Both the position numbers and the translations under genes were made by a program. Below are positions 1-8,484 of a DNA stretch of 41,433 nt, piece after piece; position 1 is the stretch's first letter; every line of letters starts with the position of its first letter. Source of the stretch: a virus; the IMG/VR virus record IMGVR_UViG_3300017732_000018, positions 1-41,433 of that record; one strand, written 5' to 3'. The notes under the pieces are model-generated. The model had not been told where the DNA came from. It saw only the letters and a program-made list of their open reading frames with translations, and did not search any database.

Positions 1-1
1 G

Positions 2-2137
2 TATGCCAACACAACAGGCACAAACAATGTGGCGTTGGGTCAAAATGCATTAGATGCAACTACAACTGGAGGGTCTAATGTAGCGGTTGGTCATGATGCG
101 CTTACTGCCAACACCACCGCATCTAACAACACGGCTGTTGGGTATCGGGCAAGCTATAGCAGTACAACAGGTAATGATAATGTCACTATTGGCATGGACT
201 CTTTTTACAATGGCACGACAGGTAGTGATAACGTTTTAATAGGCCATAGGGCAGGTTACAATCATTCTTCTGGTTCTAGTAATGTTGGCGTAGGTTATGA
301 TGCCTTGCTCCAAAACACTACCGCAGACAACAACACAGCGGTTGGGTATGAGGCAGGGTATAGTAATACTACTGGTGCTGTAACTGCTGTAGGGTATAAG
401 GCAGGGAATGCTAATACAACGGCTGTTGGTAATGTTTTAATGGGAGAACTAGCAGGTACAGCTTTAACCACTGGTAATAACAACACTGCTTTCGGATCAC
501 AGGCACTTAGCACTGCTACAACTGCAATATTTAATGTGGCTGTAGGGCATGACGCATTAAGATATAACACTGGCAATTATAACACAGCGGTGGGTGGGGA
601 TGCTTTAGTTACAAACACTAGCGGAGCAGACAATACAGCGGTTGGAACGGCTGCGCTTTACGCTAATACAACAGGTGCTAACAACGTATCGATGGGATCG
701 GGTTCTTTGCGTAACAACACCACAGCATCCAGTAACACTGCTGTTGGTTATCAAGCTGCTTATAGTAATACGACTGCATCAGATAACACGGCTATGGGTG
801 AATTTGCTTCCTATTCTACTACTACAGGTATTCGCAATGCTTCTTTTGGCTCTGCGGCTTTGTATGCAAATACAACTGGAGTTGACAATACGGCAATCGG
901 CACAAATGCTCTGTATGCTAACACTACCGCAAGTAACAATACAGCGGTTGGAATGAACGCACTAATAGCTAACACCACTGGTTCAGAAAACTTAGCGGTT
1001 GGCTATAAGGCAGGAGAATCAATTACGACAGGCACTCGCAACTCAGCTTTGGGCGCAATGGCCTTGAACGTCTTAACGACTGGAATTGGCAACGTAGCCA
1101 TAGGGTATCAAGCTATTCAACGAGCAACCACAGGTTCAGATAACATCGGTATTGGGTCGGACAGTTCAAGCTCTAATGGTGCTTTAGAAAACTTAACAAC
1201 AGGAATCCAAAACGTTTCGGTAGGTGGAAATTCAGGTGTTAGTTTAACAACAGGTGAAAAAAACACATTTATTGGTCATACGGCAGGGAATGTACTTACA
1301 ACAGGTTTAAGAAACACATTGGTAGGTCATAATGCAGGTTTAGCACTTGCCACATCTAACAGCGATAATGTTTTTGTGGGTCAAGGTTCGGGTGGTTCTA
1401 TAACCACAGGAGATGCCAATGTTATAATTGGGCGGTATAGTGGTAATGCAGGCGGCCTAGACATCCGCACCTCAAGCAACAACATCGTGCTAAGTGATGG
1501 GGATGGTAATCCTAGGGTTGTTGTAGATAGCAGTGGTACAATGCTTGTGGGTCGCACATCATCAGGAGCCACTGGAAATGGTCATTCTATTAGGGGCGGT
1601 GATAGTGCCATTTTTAGTAGAGATTCTTCTGGTGAAACGATGGTAGTTTGTCGGAATGACAGCACAGGAGATATAATCAGGTTTAAAAGAAATAATGTCA
1701 TTTGCGGAGAAATCGTAAATACTGGATCAACTAGTGTTGCTTACAATACTTCTTCAGATTATCGCCTTAAAGAAAATGTTACAGATGTTACGGATGGCAT
1801 TACAAGAGTAAAACAATTAGCACCCAAACGCTTTAACTTTATTGCCGATGGAACGGACAGAATAGTAGATGGCTTTTTAGCACATGAAGCCGCCACAGTT
1901 GTTCCCGAAGCCGTAACTGGCACTAAAGATGAGCTAGAAGTTTGGAAATATGACGAGGATTTACCAGAGGGTGTTTCTGTCGGTGACAACAAGCTAGACA
2001 ATGATGGTAATACAATCCCAAAATATCAAGGCATTGACCAAGCCAAACTTGTGCCATTGCTTACTGCCGCACTTCAAGAAGCAATAGCTAAAATCGAAAC
2101 CCTAGAGGCAAAAGTAACTGCCCTAGAAAACGCATAA
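2..2137 (+). CDS. Tail fibre with beta-repeat shaft and C-terminal S74 chaperone domain (5' truncated)
   Basis: The reading frame is open to the left window edge, so the N-terminus that attaches to the tail is missing. About 480 residues consist of a degenerate 20-26-residue repeat of the type ANTTGxxNTAVGxxAL, typical of trimeric beta-structured fibres. A short spacer follows. The last ~120 residues carry the intramolecular chaperone signature SDYRLKENV (near nucleotide 1755), then a region ending in a coiled-coil tail (EAIAKIETLEAKVTALENA). In the peptidase S74 family this domain trimerises the fibre and then cleaves itself off at the serine of the S-D-x-R-L-K-E motif; the serine and lysine are present here. 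The likely role is host receptor binding. The shaft repeats have unusually regular codon-level repetition, which can promote length variation by recombination. Two small genes follow directly. Confidence 0.9.
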   Translation, partial: YANTTGTNNVALGQNALDATTTGGSNVAVGHDALTANTTASNNTAVGYRASYSSTTGNDNVTIGMDSFYNGTTGSDNVLIGHRAGYNHSSGSSNVGVGYDALLQNTTADNNTAVGYEAGYSNTTGAVTAVGYKAGNANTTAVGNVLMGELAGTALTTGNNNTAFGSQALSTATTAIFNVAVGHDALRYNTGNYNTAVGGDALVTNTSGADNTAVGTAALYANTTGANNVSMGSGSLRNNTTASSNTAVGYQAAYSNTTASDNTAMGEFASYSTTTGIRNASFGSAALYANTTGVDNTAIGTNALYANTTASNNTAVGMNALIANTTGSENLAVGYKAGESITTGTRNSALGAMALNVLTTGIGNVAIGYQAIQRATTGSDNIGIGSDSSSSNGALENLTTGIQNVSVGGNSGVSLTTGEKNTFIGHTAGNVLTTGLRNTLVGHNAGLALATSNSDNVFVGQGSGGSITTGDANVIIGRYSGNAGGLDIRTSSNNIVLSDGDGNPRVVVDSSGTMLVGRTSSGATGNGHSIRGGDSAIFSRDSSGETMVVCRNDSTGDIIRFKRNNVICGEIVNTGSTSVAYNTSSDYRLKENVTDVTDGITRVKQLAPKRFNFIADGTDRIVDGFLAHEAATVVPEAVTGTKDELEVWKYDEDLPEGVSVGDNKLDNDGNTIPKYQGIDQAKLVPLLTAALQEAIAKIETLEAKVTALENA

Positions 2138-2163
2138 CCAGTTAGACAGAAAAGGAGATAAAA

Positions 2164-2385
2164 ATGTCTGATGAAATAACTAAAGAAGAAATCGCACAAC
2201 ACTACACAGCGATGGGTCACTCTGTTGATCTGCTAGAGGCAGGGCAGCCAGATGACATGGAAGATGCCGATTGGACTGACACAGTGTCACGAAATGTCGA
2301 GCATCTGCAACTCATGGTAGCCAAGGACTTCTGGACTTCAGAAGACATGACTGCCGCAAACGCTGCGATTGCAGCAAATACTTAA
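2164..2385 (+). CDS. Small conserved phage protein downstream of tail fibre
   Basis: This 73-aa acidic protein starts 26 nt after the fibre stop, with AAAGGAG just before the ATG. It has no cysteines, signal peptide or membrane segment. The pattern EITKEEIAQHYTAMGHSVDL followed by NVEHLQLMVAKDFW looks like a family I associate with S74 fibre genes in marine phages, where its function is unknown. Its position suggests a fibre accessory or assembly role, but that is inference from position only. Confidence 0.75.
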   Translation: MSDEITKEEIAQHYTAMGHSVDLLEAGQPDDMEDADWTDTVSRNVEHLQLMVAKDFWTSEDMTAANAAIAANT

Positions 2386-2403
2386 CTAAGGAAGGAGACT
2401 AAC

Positions 2404-2637
2404 ATGGGAAAAAAAGAAAAGACCCCCATAACAGTCAACGATAAAGAATATGTTGTTGAAGACATGACTGACAAACAAAAGGCATTCTTGAACCATGTGA
2501 ATGATCTAGGGCGTAAAATGGACAGCGCCCGATTCAATTTGGATCAACTTGCCATAGGACGTGAGAAGTTTGTTGAACTTCTTGCTGATGCTTTGGAGAA
2601 CCCAGAGAAAGTTGAAGAGTCTGAAACTGTAAACTAG
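2404..2637 (+). CDS. Small phage protein, DUF6447-like
   Basis: This 77-aa soluble protein has a clear AAGGAG ribosome-binding site. It starts with a short beta-prone segment (ITVNDKEYVVEDMT) followed by a long helix with the pattern LxxLGRKMDSARFNLDQLAIGREKF. This arrangement resembles the DUF6447 family of small phage proteins. It is co-transcribed with the fibre genes. The function is unknown; a structural accessory role is plausible. Confidence 0.7.
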   Translation: MGKKEKTPITVNDKEYVVEDMTDKQKAFLNHVNDLGRKMDSARFNLDQLAIGREKFVELLADALENPEKVEESETVN

Positions 2638-2646
2638 GAGTAACGA

Positions 2647-4770
2647 ATGCCCCTGACTAAACTCCAATTCCGTCCTGGGATTAATAAGGAAACTACCTCG
2701 TACTCTAACGAGGGTGGGTGGTTTGATATGGATAAGGTCAGGTTTCGTTACGGCTTTCCTGAAAAAGTAGGTGGTTGGGAAAAAACCTCTTCTACCTACT
2801 TTTTAGGAACATGTCGTGCTTTACACCCTTGGGTTTCTCTAGCGGGGGATCGATTTATAGGAGTAGGCACTCATCTTAAATATTATATTAATGAGGGTGG
2901 TGCGTATCAGGATGTAACTCCGATTAGACTTACGACCTCTGCCGGAGATGTAACGTTTAATGCTAGTGCAAATACTCTGTCGGCTTCTGTGGCAATTGGA
3001 GATACTTCTCTTGCTCTGACAAGTTCTTCAGGATTTCCCAGTGCAGGGGTTATTAAAATAAATAGTGAAATTATTCGTTATGCCAGTATCTCTGGAAATA
3101 GTCTTTTAGGTTTAGAGCGTGGGTTTGACAGCACTACAGAAGCAGCGCACTCTTCTTCTGCGGCTGTAACATGCGCAACTTTAACTGTAACAGACACAGC
3201 ACATGGTTGTGAGAACAATGACTTTGTTACCTTTTCAGGGACAGCAACTCTTGGTGATCAAATTACCGCTAATGTTTTAAACCAAGAGTATCAAATATCT
3301 TCCATTGTAAGTGATAACAGTTATTTAATCGAAGCCCGTGAAGTTGCTTCATTAAACTCAGTCACCACACCTGATGGGTACGATCCAACATATGTTTTCG
3401 CTACAACTTCCGACTCTGGAAACGGAGGTTCGTCTGTAGTAGGTGCGTACCAAATCAATACTGGGTTAGACACCACCCTTGGTGGTTCAGGATGGGGCGC
3501 AGGAACATGGGCCAGAGGTACTTGGGGAAGTGGGGCATCCATTTCTACTGCGGTAGATTCTCTTCGTATTTGGTCGCATGATAACTTTGGGGAAGATTTA
3601 CTTATAAATGTAAGAGATGGCGGCATATATTACTGGGACAAAAGCGCCAATGCGGGAGTTACGTTTGGTCGGGCTGTAGAGCTTTCAAGTTTAGGTGGAG
3701 CAAACACAACTCCAACTATCGCAAAAAAGGTTTTAGTTTCGGATCGGGACAGACATATTATCGCGTTTGGTTGTGATTCTGAGGATAATATTGGAACACA
3801 AGACCCCTTGTTAATTAGGTTTTCTAGTCAAGAATCTTTAACTGACTGGGCTTCTACTGCTACTAATACAGCGGGAGACTTGCGCATTGGCTCTGGCTCT
3901 GAGATTGTGACAGCCGTTGAAACAAGGCAACAAGTCCTTGTATTTACCGATGTGTCGCTCCATGCCATGCAGTTTTTGGGGCCACCATTTACATTTGGTA
4001 TTAATACTCTGTCAGAAAACATAACAATAGCGGGTCCACTTGCTGCTATTGCCATTGAGGACAATGTGTTTTGGATGGGGGCAGAAGAGTTTTATGTTTA
4101 TGGCGGTGCAGTTCAGCGTCTACCCTGTTCAGTAAGAGATTATGTATTTAGTGATATAAACTCAGACCAAATAGAAAAAGTTACAGCATCTACGAACACT
4201 GCTTTTTCTGAGATATGGTGGTTTTATCCTTCTTCTTCTAGCACTGAAAATGACCGTTATGTGGTTTATAATTACGAACAACAAATTTGGTACTATGGAA
4301 CACTAGCCCGTACTTGTTGGCTAGATAGAGGCGTGGAAACTTTTCCTATTGCTGCTTCTACGGATCATGCCTTGTATTATCACGAGTTAGGCACGGATGA
4401 CGGAAGTACGATTCCGGCCTCTGGTATTACTGCGTTTATTGAAAGCAGTCAGATGGACATAGGAGATGGGGATCAGTTCGTTTTCTTGAGACGACTAATA
4501 CCTGATATGACGTTTAGAGATAGTACAAATCAAACCCCTCAAGCGACAATGACTTTGAAAGCAAGGAATTATCCTGGTGGTGCGTACCTACAGACTAATA
4601 GTAAAACTGTAGAAAAAACAGCATCTGTTCCTGTAGAACAATTTACAGACCAAGTTAATGTAAGGCTTCGAGGGAGATCTTTTGCTTTTAAAATAGAAAC
4701 TACTGACACAGGTATTGCTTGGAGGTTAGGTTCTCCTCGTGTGGAAATACAGTCTGACGGGATGCGTTAA
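2647..4770 (+). CDS. Large virion structural protein (gp10-like / tail protein candidate)
   Basis: This 707-aa protein begins MPLTKLQFRPGINKETTSYS and continues with a segment on KVRFRYGFPEKVGGWEK. I associate this start with a virion protein of marine podoviruses annotated as tail or packaged-DNA-stabilisation (P22 gp10-like) protein. An insert around residues 95-230 is rich in small residues and contains an immunoglobulin-like or carbohydrate-binding-like stretch (ASVAIGDTSLALTSSSGFPS). The remainder is rich in aromatic beta strands (WWFYPSSS, YNYEQQIWYYGTLAR), as in a beta-propeller. Its stop codon shares one base with the next start. Assignment as a structural tail protein is fairly safe; the exact homology to gp10 is an inference from fold-like features. 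Confidence 0.7.
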   Translation: MPLTKLQFRPGINKETTSYSNEGGWFDMDKVRFRYGFPEKVGGWEKTSSTYFLGTCRALHPWVSLAGDRFIGVGTHLKYYINEGGAYQDVTPIRLTTSAGDVTFNASANTLSASVAIGDTSLALTSSSGFPSAGVIKINSEIIRYASISGNSLLGLERGFDSTTEAAHSSSAAVTCATLTVTDTAHGCENNDFVTFSGTATLGDQITANVLNQEYQISSIVSDNSYLIEAREVASLNSVTTPDGYDPTYVFATTSDSGNGGSSVVGAYQINTGLDTTLGGSGWGAGTWARGTWGSGASISTAVDSLRIWSHDNFGEDLLINVRDGGIYYWDKSANAGVTFGRAVELSSLGGANTTPTIAKKVLVSDRDRHIIAFGCDSEDNIGTQDPLLIRFSSQESLTDWASTATNTAGDLRIGSGSEIVTAVETRQQVLVFTDVSLHAMQFLGPPFTFGINTLSENITIAGPLAAIAIEDNVFWMGAEEFYVYGGAVQRLPCSVRDYVFSDINSDQIEKVTASTNTAFSEIWWFYPSSSSTENDRYVVYNYEQQIWYYGTLARTCWLDRGVETFPIAASTDHALYYHELGTDDGSTIPASGITAFIESSQMDIGDGDQFVFLRRLIPDMTFRDSTNQTPQATMTLKARNYPGGAYLQTNSKTVEKTASVPVEQFTDQVNVRLRGRSFAFKIETTDTGIAWRLGSPRVEIQSDGMR

Positions 4771-5066
4771 TGTCAAGAAATCTTGTTCTTCCTTTCTTTC
4801 CAGTTGCACCTAAAGAGTATGACCAACAGTATTTTGCAGAAATCGTTAGAGCTTTTTCTGTGTATCTTGAACAGATGCAAAACCCTGGAGAGGGACGTAA
4901 TACATTCTCTGTGTTTACTAATTTACAAACGGACGATAGCGGATTAGAACCTGGGGCTATCTTTAACCATGATGGGTATGTTAGAGTTCCTTTAACCCAT
5001 TCACCATATGTCCGAGGTTCTCAGTCCACGGGTCAAGTAGGAACAGTTACAGTGAGTATATCATGA
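4770..5066 (+). CDS. Conserved small virion-associated protein
   Basis: This 98-aa protein begins at the last base of the upstream stop (TAATG). The segment QQYFAEIVRAFSVYLEQMQN followed by PGEGRNTFSVFTNLQTDDSG is a conserved-looking pattern that I recall from marine phages in the same position. The C-terminus is a short beta-rich tail. The function is unknown; the tight coupling to the upstream structural gene suggests a tail or connector accessory protein. Confidence 0.7.
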   Translation: MSRNLVLPFFPVAPKEYDQQYFAEIVRAFSVYLEQMQNPGEGRNTFSVFTNLQTDDSGLEPGAIFNHDGYVRVPLTHSPYVRGSQSTGQVGTVTVSIS

Positions 5067-5290
5067 CAGATACAATTATTATAATGAGCGATGGTTCTAA
5101 GTGGAAACCTTCAACAAGTTCTGATACAGTACATTGTGTAAACTGTAATAACGCAGTGGACACACCAGAAGAAGTTTCAAGTTACCCGGAGGGTAAGTGT
5201 CCAGATTGTGGACAGAATTGGACGGGATCGGAGAAACGTAGTACAATGATAACTGTAACGGCTCCACAAGCTATATCAGGAGAAACATGA
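5063..5290 (+). CDS. Small zinc-ribbon protein
   Basis: This 75-aa protein overlaps the previous gene by ATGA. It contains two CxxC knuckles, CVNC near residue 25 and CPDC near residue 47, the spacing expected of a zinc ribbon. The C-terminal third is threonine-rich and lacks obvious motifs. It may be a structural adaptor or a nucleic-acid-binding protein packaged with the internal proteins; the sequence does not decide this. Confidence 0.7.
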   Translation: MTDTIIIMSDGSKWKPSTSSDTVHCVNCNNAVDTPEEVSSYPEGKCPDCGQNWTGSEKRSTMITVTAPQAISGET

Positions 5291-6051
5291 TGGGTTTATT
5301 ATCTGCAATCGGTGGTTTAGTTGGACTCGCATATGGTGGTCCGTTAGGCGCGGCCCTTGGTTCTGGGATCGGAACCCTTGCATCTGGTGGTGATATAGGG
5401 GACGCATTGAAGTCTGGAATCATGGGATACGGGATTGGTTCTCTACCTGGGGTTTCTGGTTTAGCAGCAAAAGGGGCAGGCGCATTAGGAATGCAGGGTC
5501 TCGCAGGTCAGTATGCAGCACAACAAACCGCACAACAAGCGGCCCTTGGAAAGATTGCTCCTGGTTTGATGAAAGCTACCGCCCCGATTGGAGACGCTAT
5601 TTCTAAAATTGGAACAGGTATAACAGCAGGGGCAGGCGGGGCTCCTACAGCATCTTCTACTGTAGGCTCGGGATTGTTCGGTGGTGGCATGATGGACAAC
5701 TTAATCCTAGCGGGATTGATTCAAGCAGGAGAGCCTAAACCAGTACCGTTAACACCATTGCAACAGAGACAAAGAGATACAGGGGAAAGAGCTCCTAATT
5801 ATCAAGGTATTGCTGCTGCGGACACACGATTCATGAATGTTGGTGGAATGATTGCAGGACCGGGTACAGGCAAGAGCGATTCTATTCCCGCAGCGATTTA
5901 TCAAAACGGTGGCAGGGTCCAAGAAGCACGGCTCTCGGACGGAGAGTTTGTTATGACGGCTGATGCGGTCAAAGGTGCAGGGGGCGGCAATCGAGCAAAG
6001 GGGGCCGCTGAGATGTACAAGATGATGAATAGGTTTGAGAGGAGCGCCTAA
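5287..6051 (+). CDS. Gly/Ala-rich virion assembly protein
   Basis: This 254-aa protein has an N-terminal half very rich in Gly and Ala with membrane-active-looking stretches (LLSAIGGLVGLAYGGPLGAA), compatible with a protein that is ejected or interacts with membranes. The C-terminal part has the conserved pattern GPGTGKSDSIPA, then ARLSDGEFVMTADAVKGAG, then MYKMMNRFER, which I recognise from marine phage virion proteins. The GTGKS string is not a P-loop in context because the surrounding beta-strand and helix pattern is missing. It overlaps the upstream gene by ATGA and the next by one base. Confidence 0.7.
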   Translation: MMGLLSAIGGLVGLAYGGPLGAALGSGIGTLASGGDIGDALKSGIMGYGIGSLPGVSGLAAKGAGALGMQGLAGQYAAQQTAQQAALGKIAPGLMKATAPIGDAISKIGTGITAGAGGAPTASSTVGSGLFGGGMMDNLILAGLIQAGEPKPVPLTPLQQRQRDTGERAPNYQGIAAADTRFMNVGGMIAGPGTGKSDSIPAAIYQNGGRVQEARLSDGEFVMTADAVKGAGGGNRAKGAAEMYKMMNRFERSA

Positions 6052-7292
6052 TGGCAGACGTAATCACTCAACAGCAAATGCAATTGCTCCCGGAGTATCA
6101 GGAGCGATACCTAAAAGACCTTCTTGCTAACGTATATCGCACGGAACAGATTCCTGCTTTAGACGAAGAAGGGAACACGATTCCTGTTTTGGATGATGCA
6201 GGTAATCCCAAGCTTAATGAAGACGGTACTCCTGTTCTTCAGATGCAGTCAGTCCCTCGAGGGATTGCATCTATGTCCCCGCTCCTTGGACAACCTCAGT
6301 TTGATGACGATGGGAACCCTGTCTATCAAAGAGATCAATCAGGAAACCTGATCCTTGATGCTCGTGGTCAACCAATGCAAGAAGTTAAAGGTGGCGTTCC
6401 TCGACCTGATGTTATGCCTCTTACTCCTGCACAGCAGCAGGCTATAAAACTAGGGATAGAAGGTATAGGCGCATACGCTCCTTTAATGGAGGAAGCAAAG
6501 GGCGCATATGAATCTGGTGTTGGTACACTTGAGGATACGTTGGGTCGATATGATCCTCAAGGACAGATTGTTTATGGCTACGATGGCAAGCCTATTATGG
6601 ACGTTGATCCAGAGACGGGCGCATCTACAGAACGTAGGGTCGGTGGGTACAAAGACTTTTACGATCCTTTTGTTGAAGAGGTAATTGATGTAACTCAAGC
6701 AGATATCCAACGTGCAGGCGACATAAATAAAATCGGAGAGAGGGCAAGAGCCGTTGGTGCAGGAGCCTTTGGTGGATCTCGACAGGCTGTAGCAGAACAA
6801 GAGTTACAAAGAGGAATTGAGCAACAGAAAGCCAGAACAGGAGCACAGCTACGATCTGCTGCATTTACTGGTGCACAGCAGCAAGCTCAATCTGCGTTCG
6901 AGAATCAGATGAAACGCGGTCAGTCAGGAGCACAGGTCTTCCAAGGGTTGGGAACTGCACAGGCAGGACTTGGTCAGTTAGCCCAGAGCCTTGGGTATCA
7001 AGACGTACAGAACCTGATGAATGTCGGTGGCATTGAGCAACAGCAAAGACAAGCTGAGTATGATGTGCAACGGCAAGCGGGAATAGAAAGCGCATATGAG
7101 CCTTTCCAACGATTTAGCTACATGGGGGACATCTTCCGTGGAGTACCATCTACACAGCAGACACTGACTATGGGATCTGCTCCACAACAGAATGTATTAG
7201 GAAGCACCATTGGTACAGCCATGGGTCTTGGTTCATATCAGCAACAATATGGCGGAGGGCAATCGATCCTCGGTAGCATGTTAAACAGGTAG
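6051..7292 (+). CDS. Putative internal virion / DNA ejection protein
   Basis: This 413-aa protein is Gln-rich and largely helical. Residues ~35-105 contain several short DDxGNPV-like repeats (DEEGNTIPV, DDAGNPKL, NEDGTPVL, DDDGNPVY) of a beta-arc type. After residue ~190 the segment DFYDPFVEEVIDVTQADIQR leads to a long amphipathic Ala/Gln helix with RAVGAGAFGGSRQAV. The C-terminus is Gly/Gln-rich. Position between structural genes and a giant helical protein, and composition, suggest an internal core or ejection protein. There is no catalytic motif that I can identify. Confidence 0.6.
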   Translation: MADVITQQQMQLLPEYQERYLKDLLANVYRTEQIPALDEEGNTIPVLDDAGNPKLNEDGTPVLQMQSVPRGIASMSPLLGQPQFDDDGNPVYQRDQSGNLILDARGQPMQEVKGGVPRPDVMPLTPAQQQAIKLGIEGIGAYAPLMEEAKGAYESGVGTLEDTLGRYDPQGQIVYGYDGKPIMDVDPETGASTERRVGGYKDFYDPFVEEVIDVTQADIQRAGDINKIGERARAVGAGAFGGSRQAVAEQELQRGIEQQKARTGAQLRSAAFTGAQQQAQSAFENQMKRGQSGAQVFQGLGTAQAGLGQLAQSLGYQDVQNLMNVGGIEQQQRQAEYDVQRQAGIESAYEPFQRFSYMGDIFRGVPSTQQTLTMGSAPQQNVLGSTIGTAMGLGSYQQQYGGGQSILGSMLNR

Positions 7293-7298
7293 GTGATC

Positions 7299-8483
7299 AT
7301 GAGAAGCGAAGTCAATAACAGAAGGTTGTTTAAAAAAGCCACCCAAGCACGAGATAAACTACGTGAAATGGGCGGTATTGCAACGATGCCACAACCTCAA
7401 GTTATGGATCAAGCACCCAGACAACCTATGGCAGGCGGTATTATGGCCTCCTCTCCTGAGTTGATGCAAGCCTCTGCACTGCCACGTCCTGTTGTTCTTC
7501 CAAGAAGCAATCAACCTGCACCTATGCAAATGCCCATGGCCCAAGGTCAGGCACCCCTGCTCCCACCATCACAGCCCATCCCTAATATTGCAGGGATACA
7601 ACAGATGAATCGGCCCATGGCCCAAGCACCTCGGCCCATGGCTAAACCCATGGCTCAGAAGCCTCCTGTTAAAAAACTTAAAGACGGTGGTCCTCCTATG
7701 GCAGGTAGCTATCAAGGGACACCTGTAATAGATTTTTCTAAAGCTTTTAAGTTTGGACAAAAGGCTGTGACTACAGAGGGAGCAGCAGAACTCGGGATTC
7801 AGCCAGATTTAGCGGCTCTTACGAAAAAAGATTTAGAGGGCAAGCCCGAAGATGTTTCTAAAGAAATAATTGAGTCGGAGCTTCCTGAAGAACAGAAGAC
7901 AGGGGACACAAAGAAAGATCTTATAGCTGCTGCTACAACCCTTGGTATAGAAAGTGTTCCCGCAGAAGCTGAGATAGATGAGATAAACAAAGCTATTGCA
8001 GGAGCGAAACTAGGTGCTGCCTTAGCAGGGAACTACGTCAATCCAAACACAGGACAGGCAATCAGGCCGACAGCAGGGGCACGTATATCGTCCGCAGTAG
8101 CAGATAGTTTGATGGTTTCTCGTGATACCGAAACACGTAGGGCGAAACAAGAAGCAGATTTAGCAAAGGCTAATATTGCAGCTAACTCTAAGACAACAAA
8201 ACTACCACCAAACTTAGATACACTTGTTAAAATCTTTGCAAAAAGAGCAGAGACCGAAGATATGTCTAAAGTTGCTGAAAACTTTAATGAACAGTATGGG
8301 GACAACACAGGTACTCAAATACTACAGTTTTTAAAAAGCGGTAGCTTTGATGCTCCTACAGGTGGTGGAGACAACGAGAAACCCAAGTCTCCTACCTACC
8401 CTCCTGGGACTATTATCAATCAAGGAGGAAATAAATTTCGTGCTGATGACAATGGAGTTCCTCAGTTAATAAAAGGAGAGTAA
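7299..8483 (+). CDS. Pro/Met-rich putative internal virion protein
   Basis: This 394-aa product begins at the ATG at 7299; a GTG at 7293 directly after the upstream stop is a less likely alternative. Residues ~25-130 are low-complexity, rich in Pro, Met, Gln and Ala (repeated RPMAxP and PMAQ segments). The C-terminal two thirds are acidic and helical, ending in a short beta motif PPGTIINQGGNKFRAD. No enzyme signature is visible. It sits directly upstream of the 1470-aa protein, suggesting they act together in the virion. Confidence 0.6.
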   Translation: MRSEVNNRRLFKKATQARDKLREMGGIATMPQPQVMDQAPRQPMAGGIMASSPELMQASALPRPVVLPRSNQPAPMQMPMAQGQAPLLPPSQPIPNIAGIQQMNRPMAQAPRPMAKPMAQKPPVKKLKDGGPPMAGSYQGTPVIDFSKAFKFGQKAVTTEGAAELGIQPDLAALTKKDLEGKPEDVSKEIIESELPEEQKTGDTKKDLIAAATTLGIESVPAEAEIDEINKAIAGAKLGAALAGNYVNPNTGQAIRPTAGARISSAVADSLMVSRDTETRRAKQEADLAKANIAANSKTTKLPPNLDTLVKIFAKRAETEDMSKVAENFNEQYGDNTGTQILQFLKSGSFDAPTGGGDNEKPKSPTYPPGTIINQGGNKFRADDNGVPQLIKGE

Positions 8484-8484
8484 C

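Noticed and set aside
29-1500. Diversity-generating retroelement target in the fibre
   Set aside because: No reverse transcriptase, template repeat or avd-like gene was found in the window.
5860-5880. P-loop (GPGTGKS) in the Gly/Ala-rich virion protein
   Set aside because: The string lies in a conserved virion-protein segment without the beta-strand/helix context of an ATPase.
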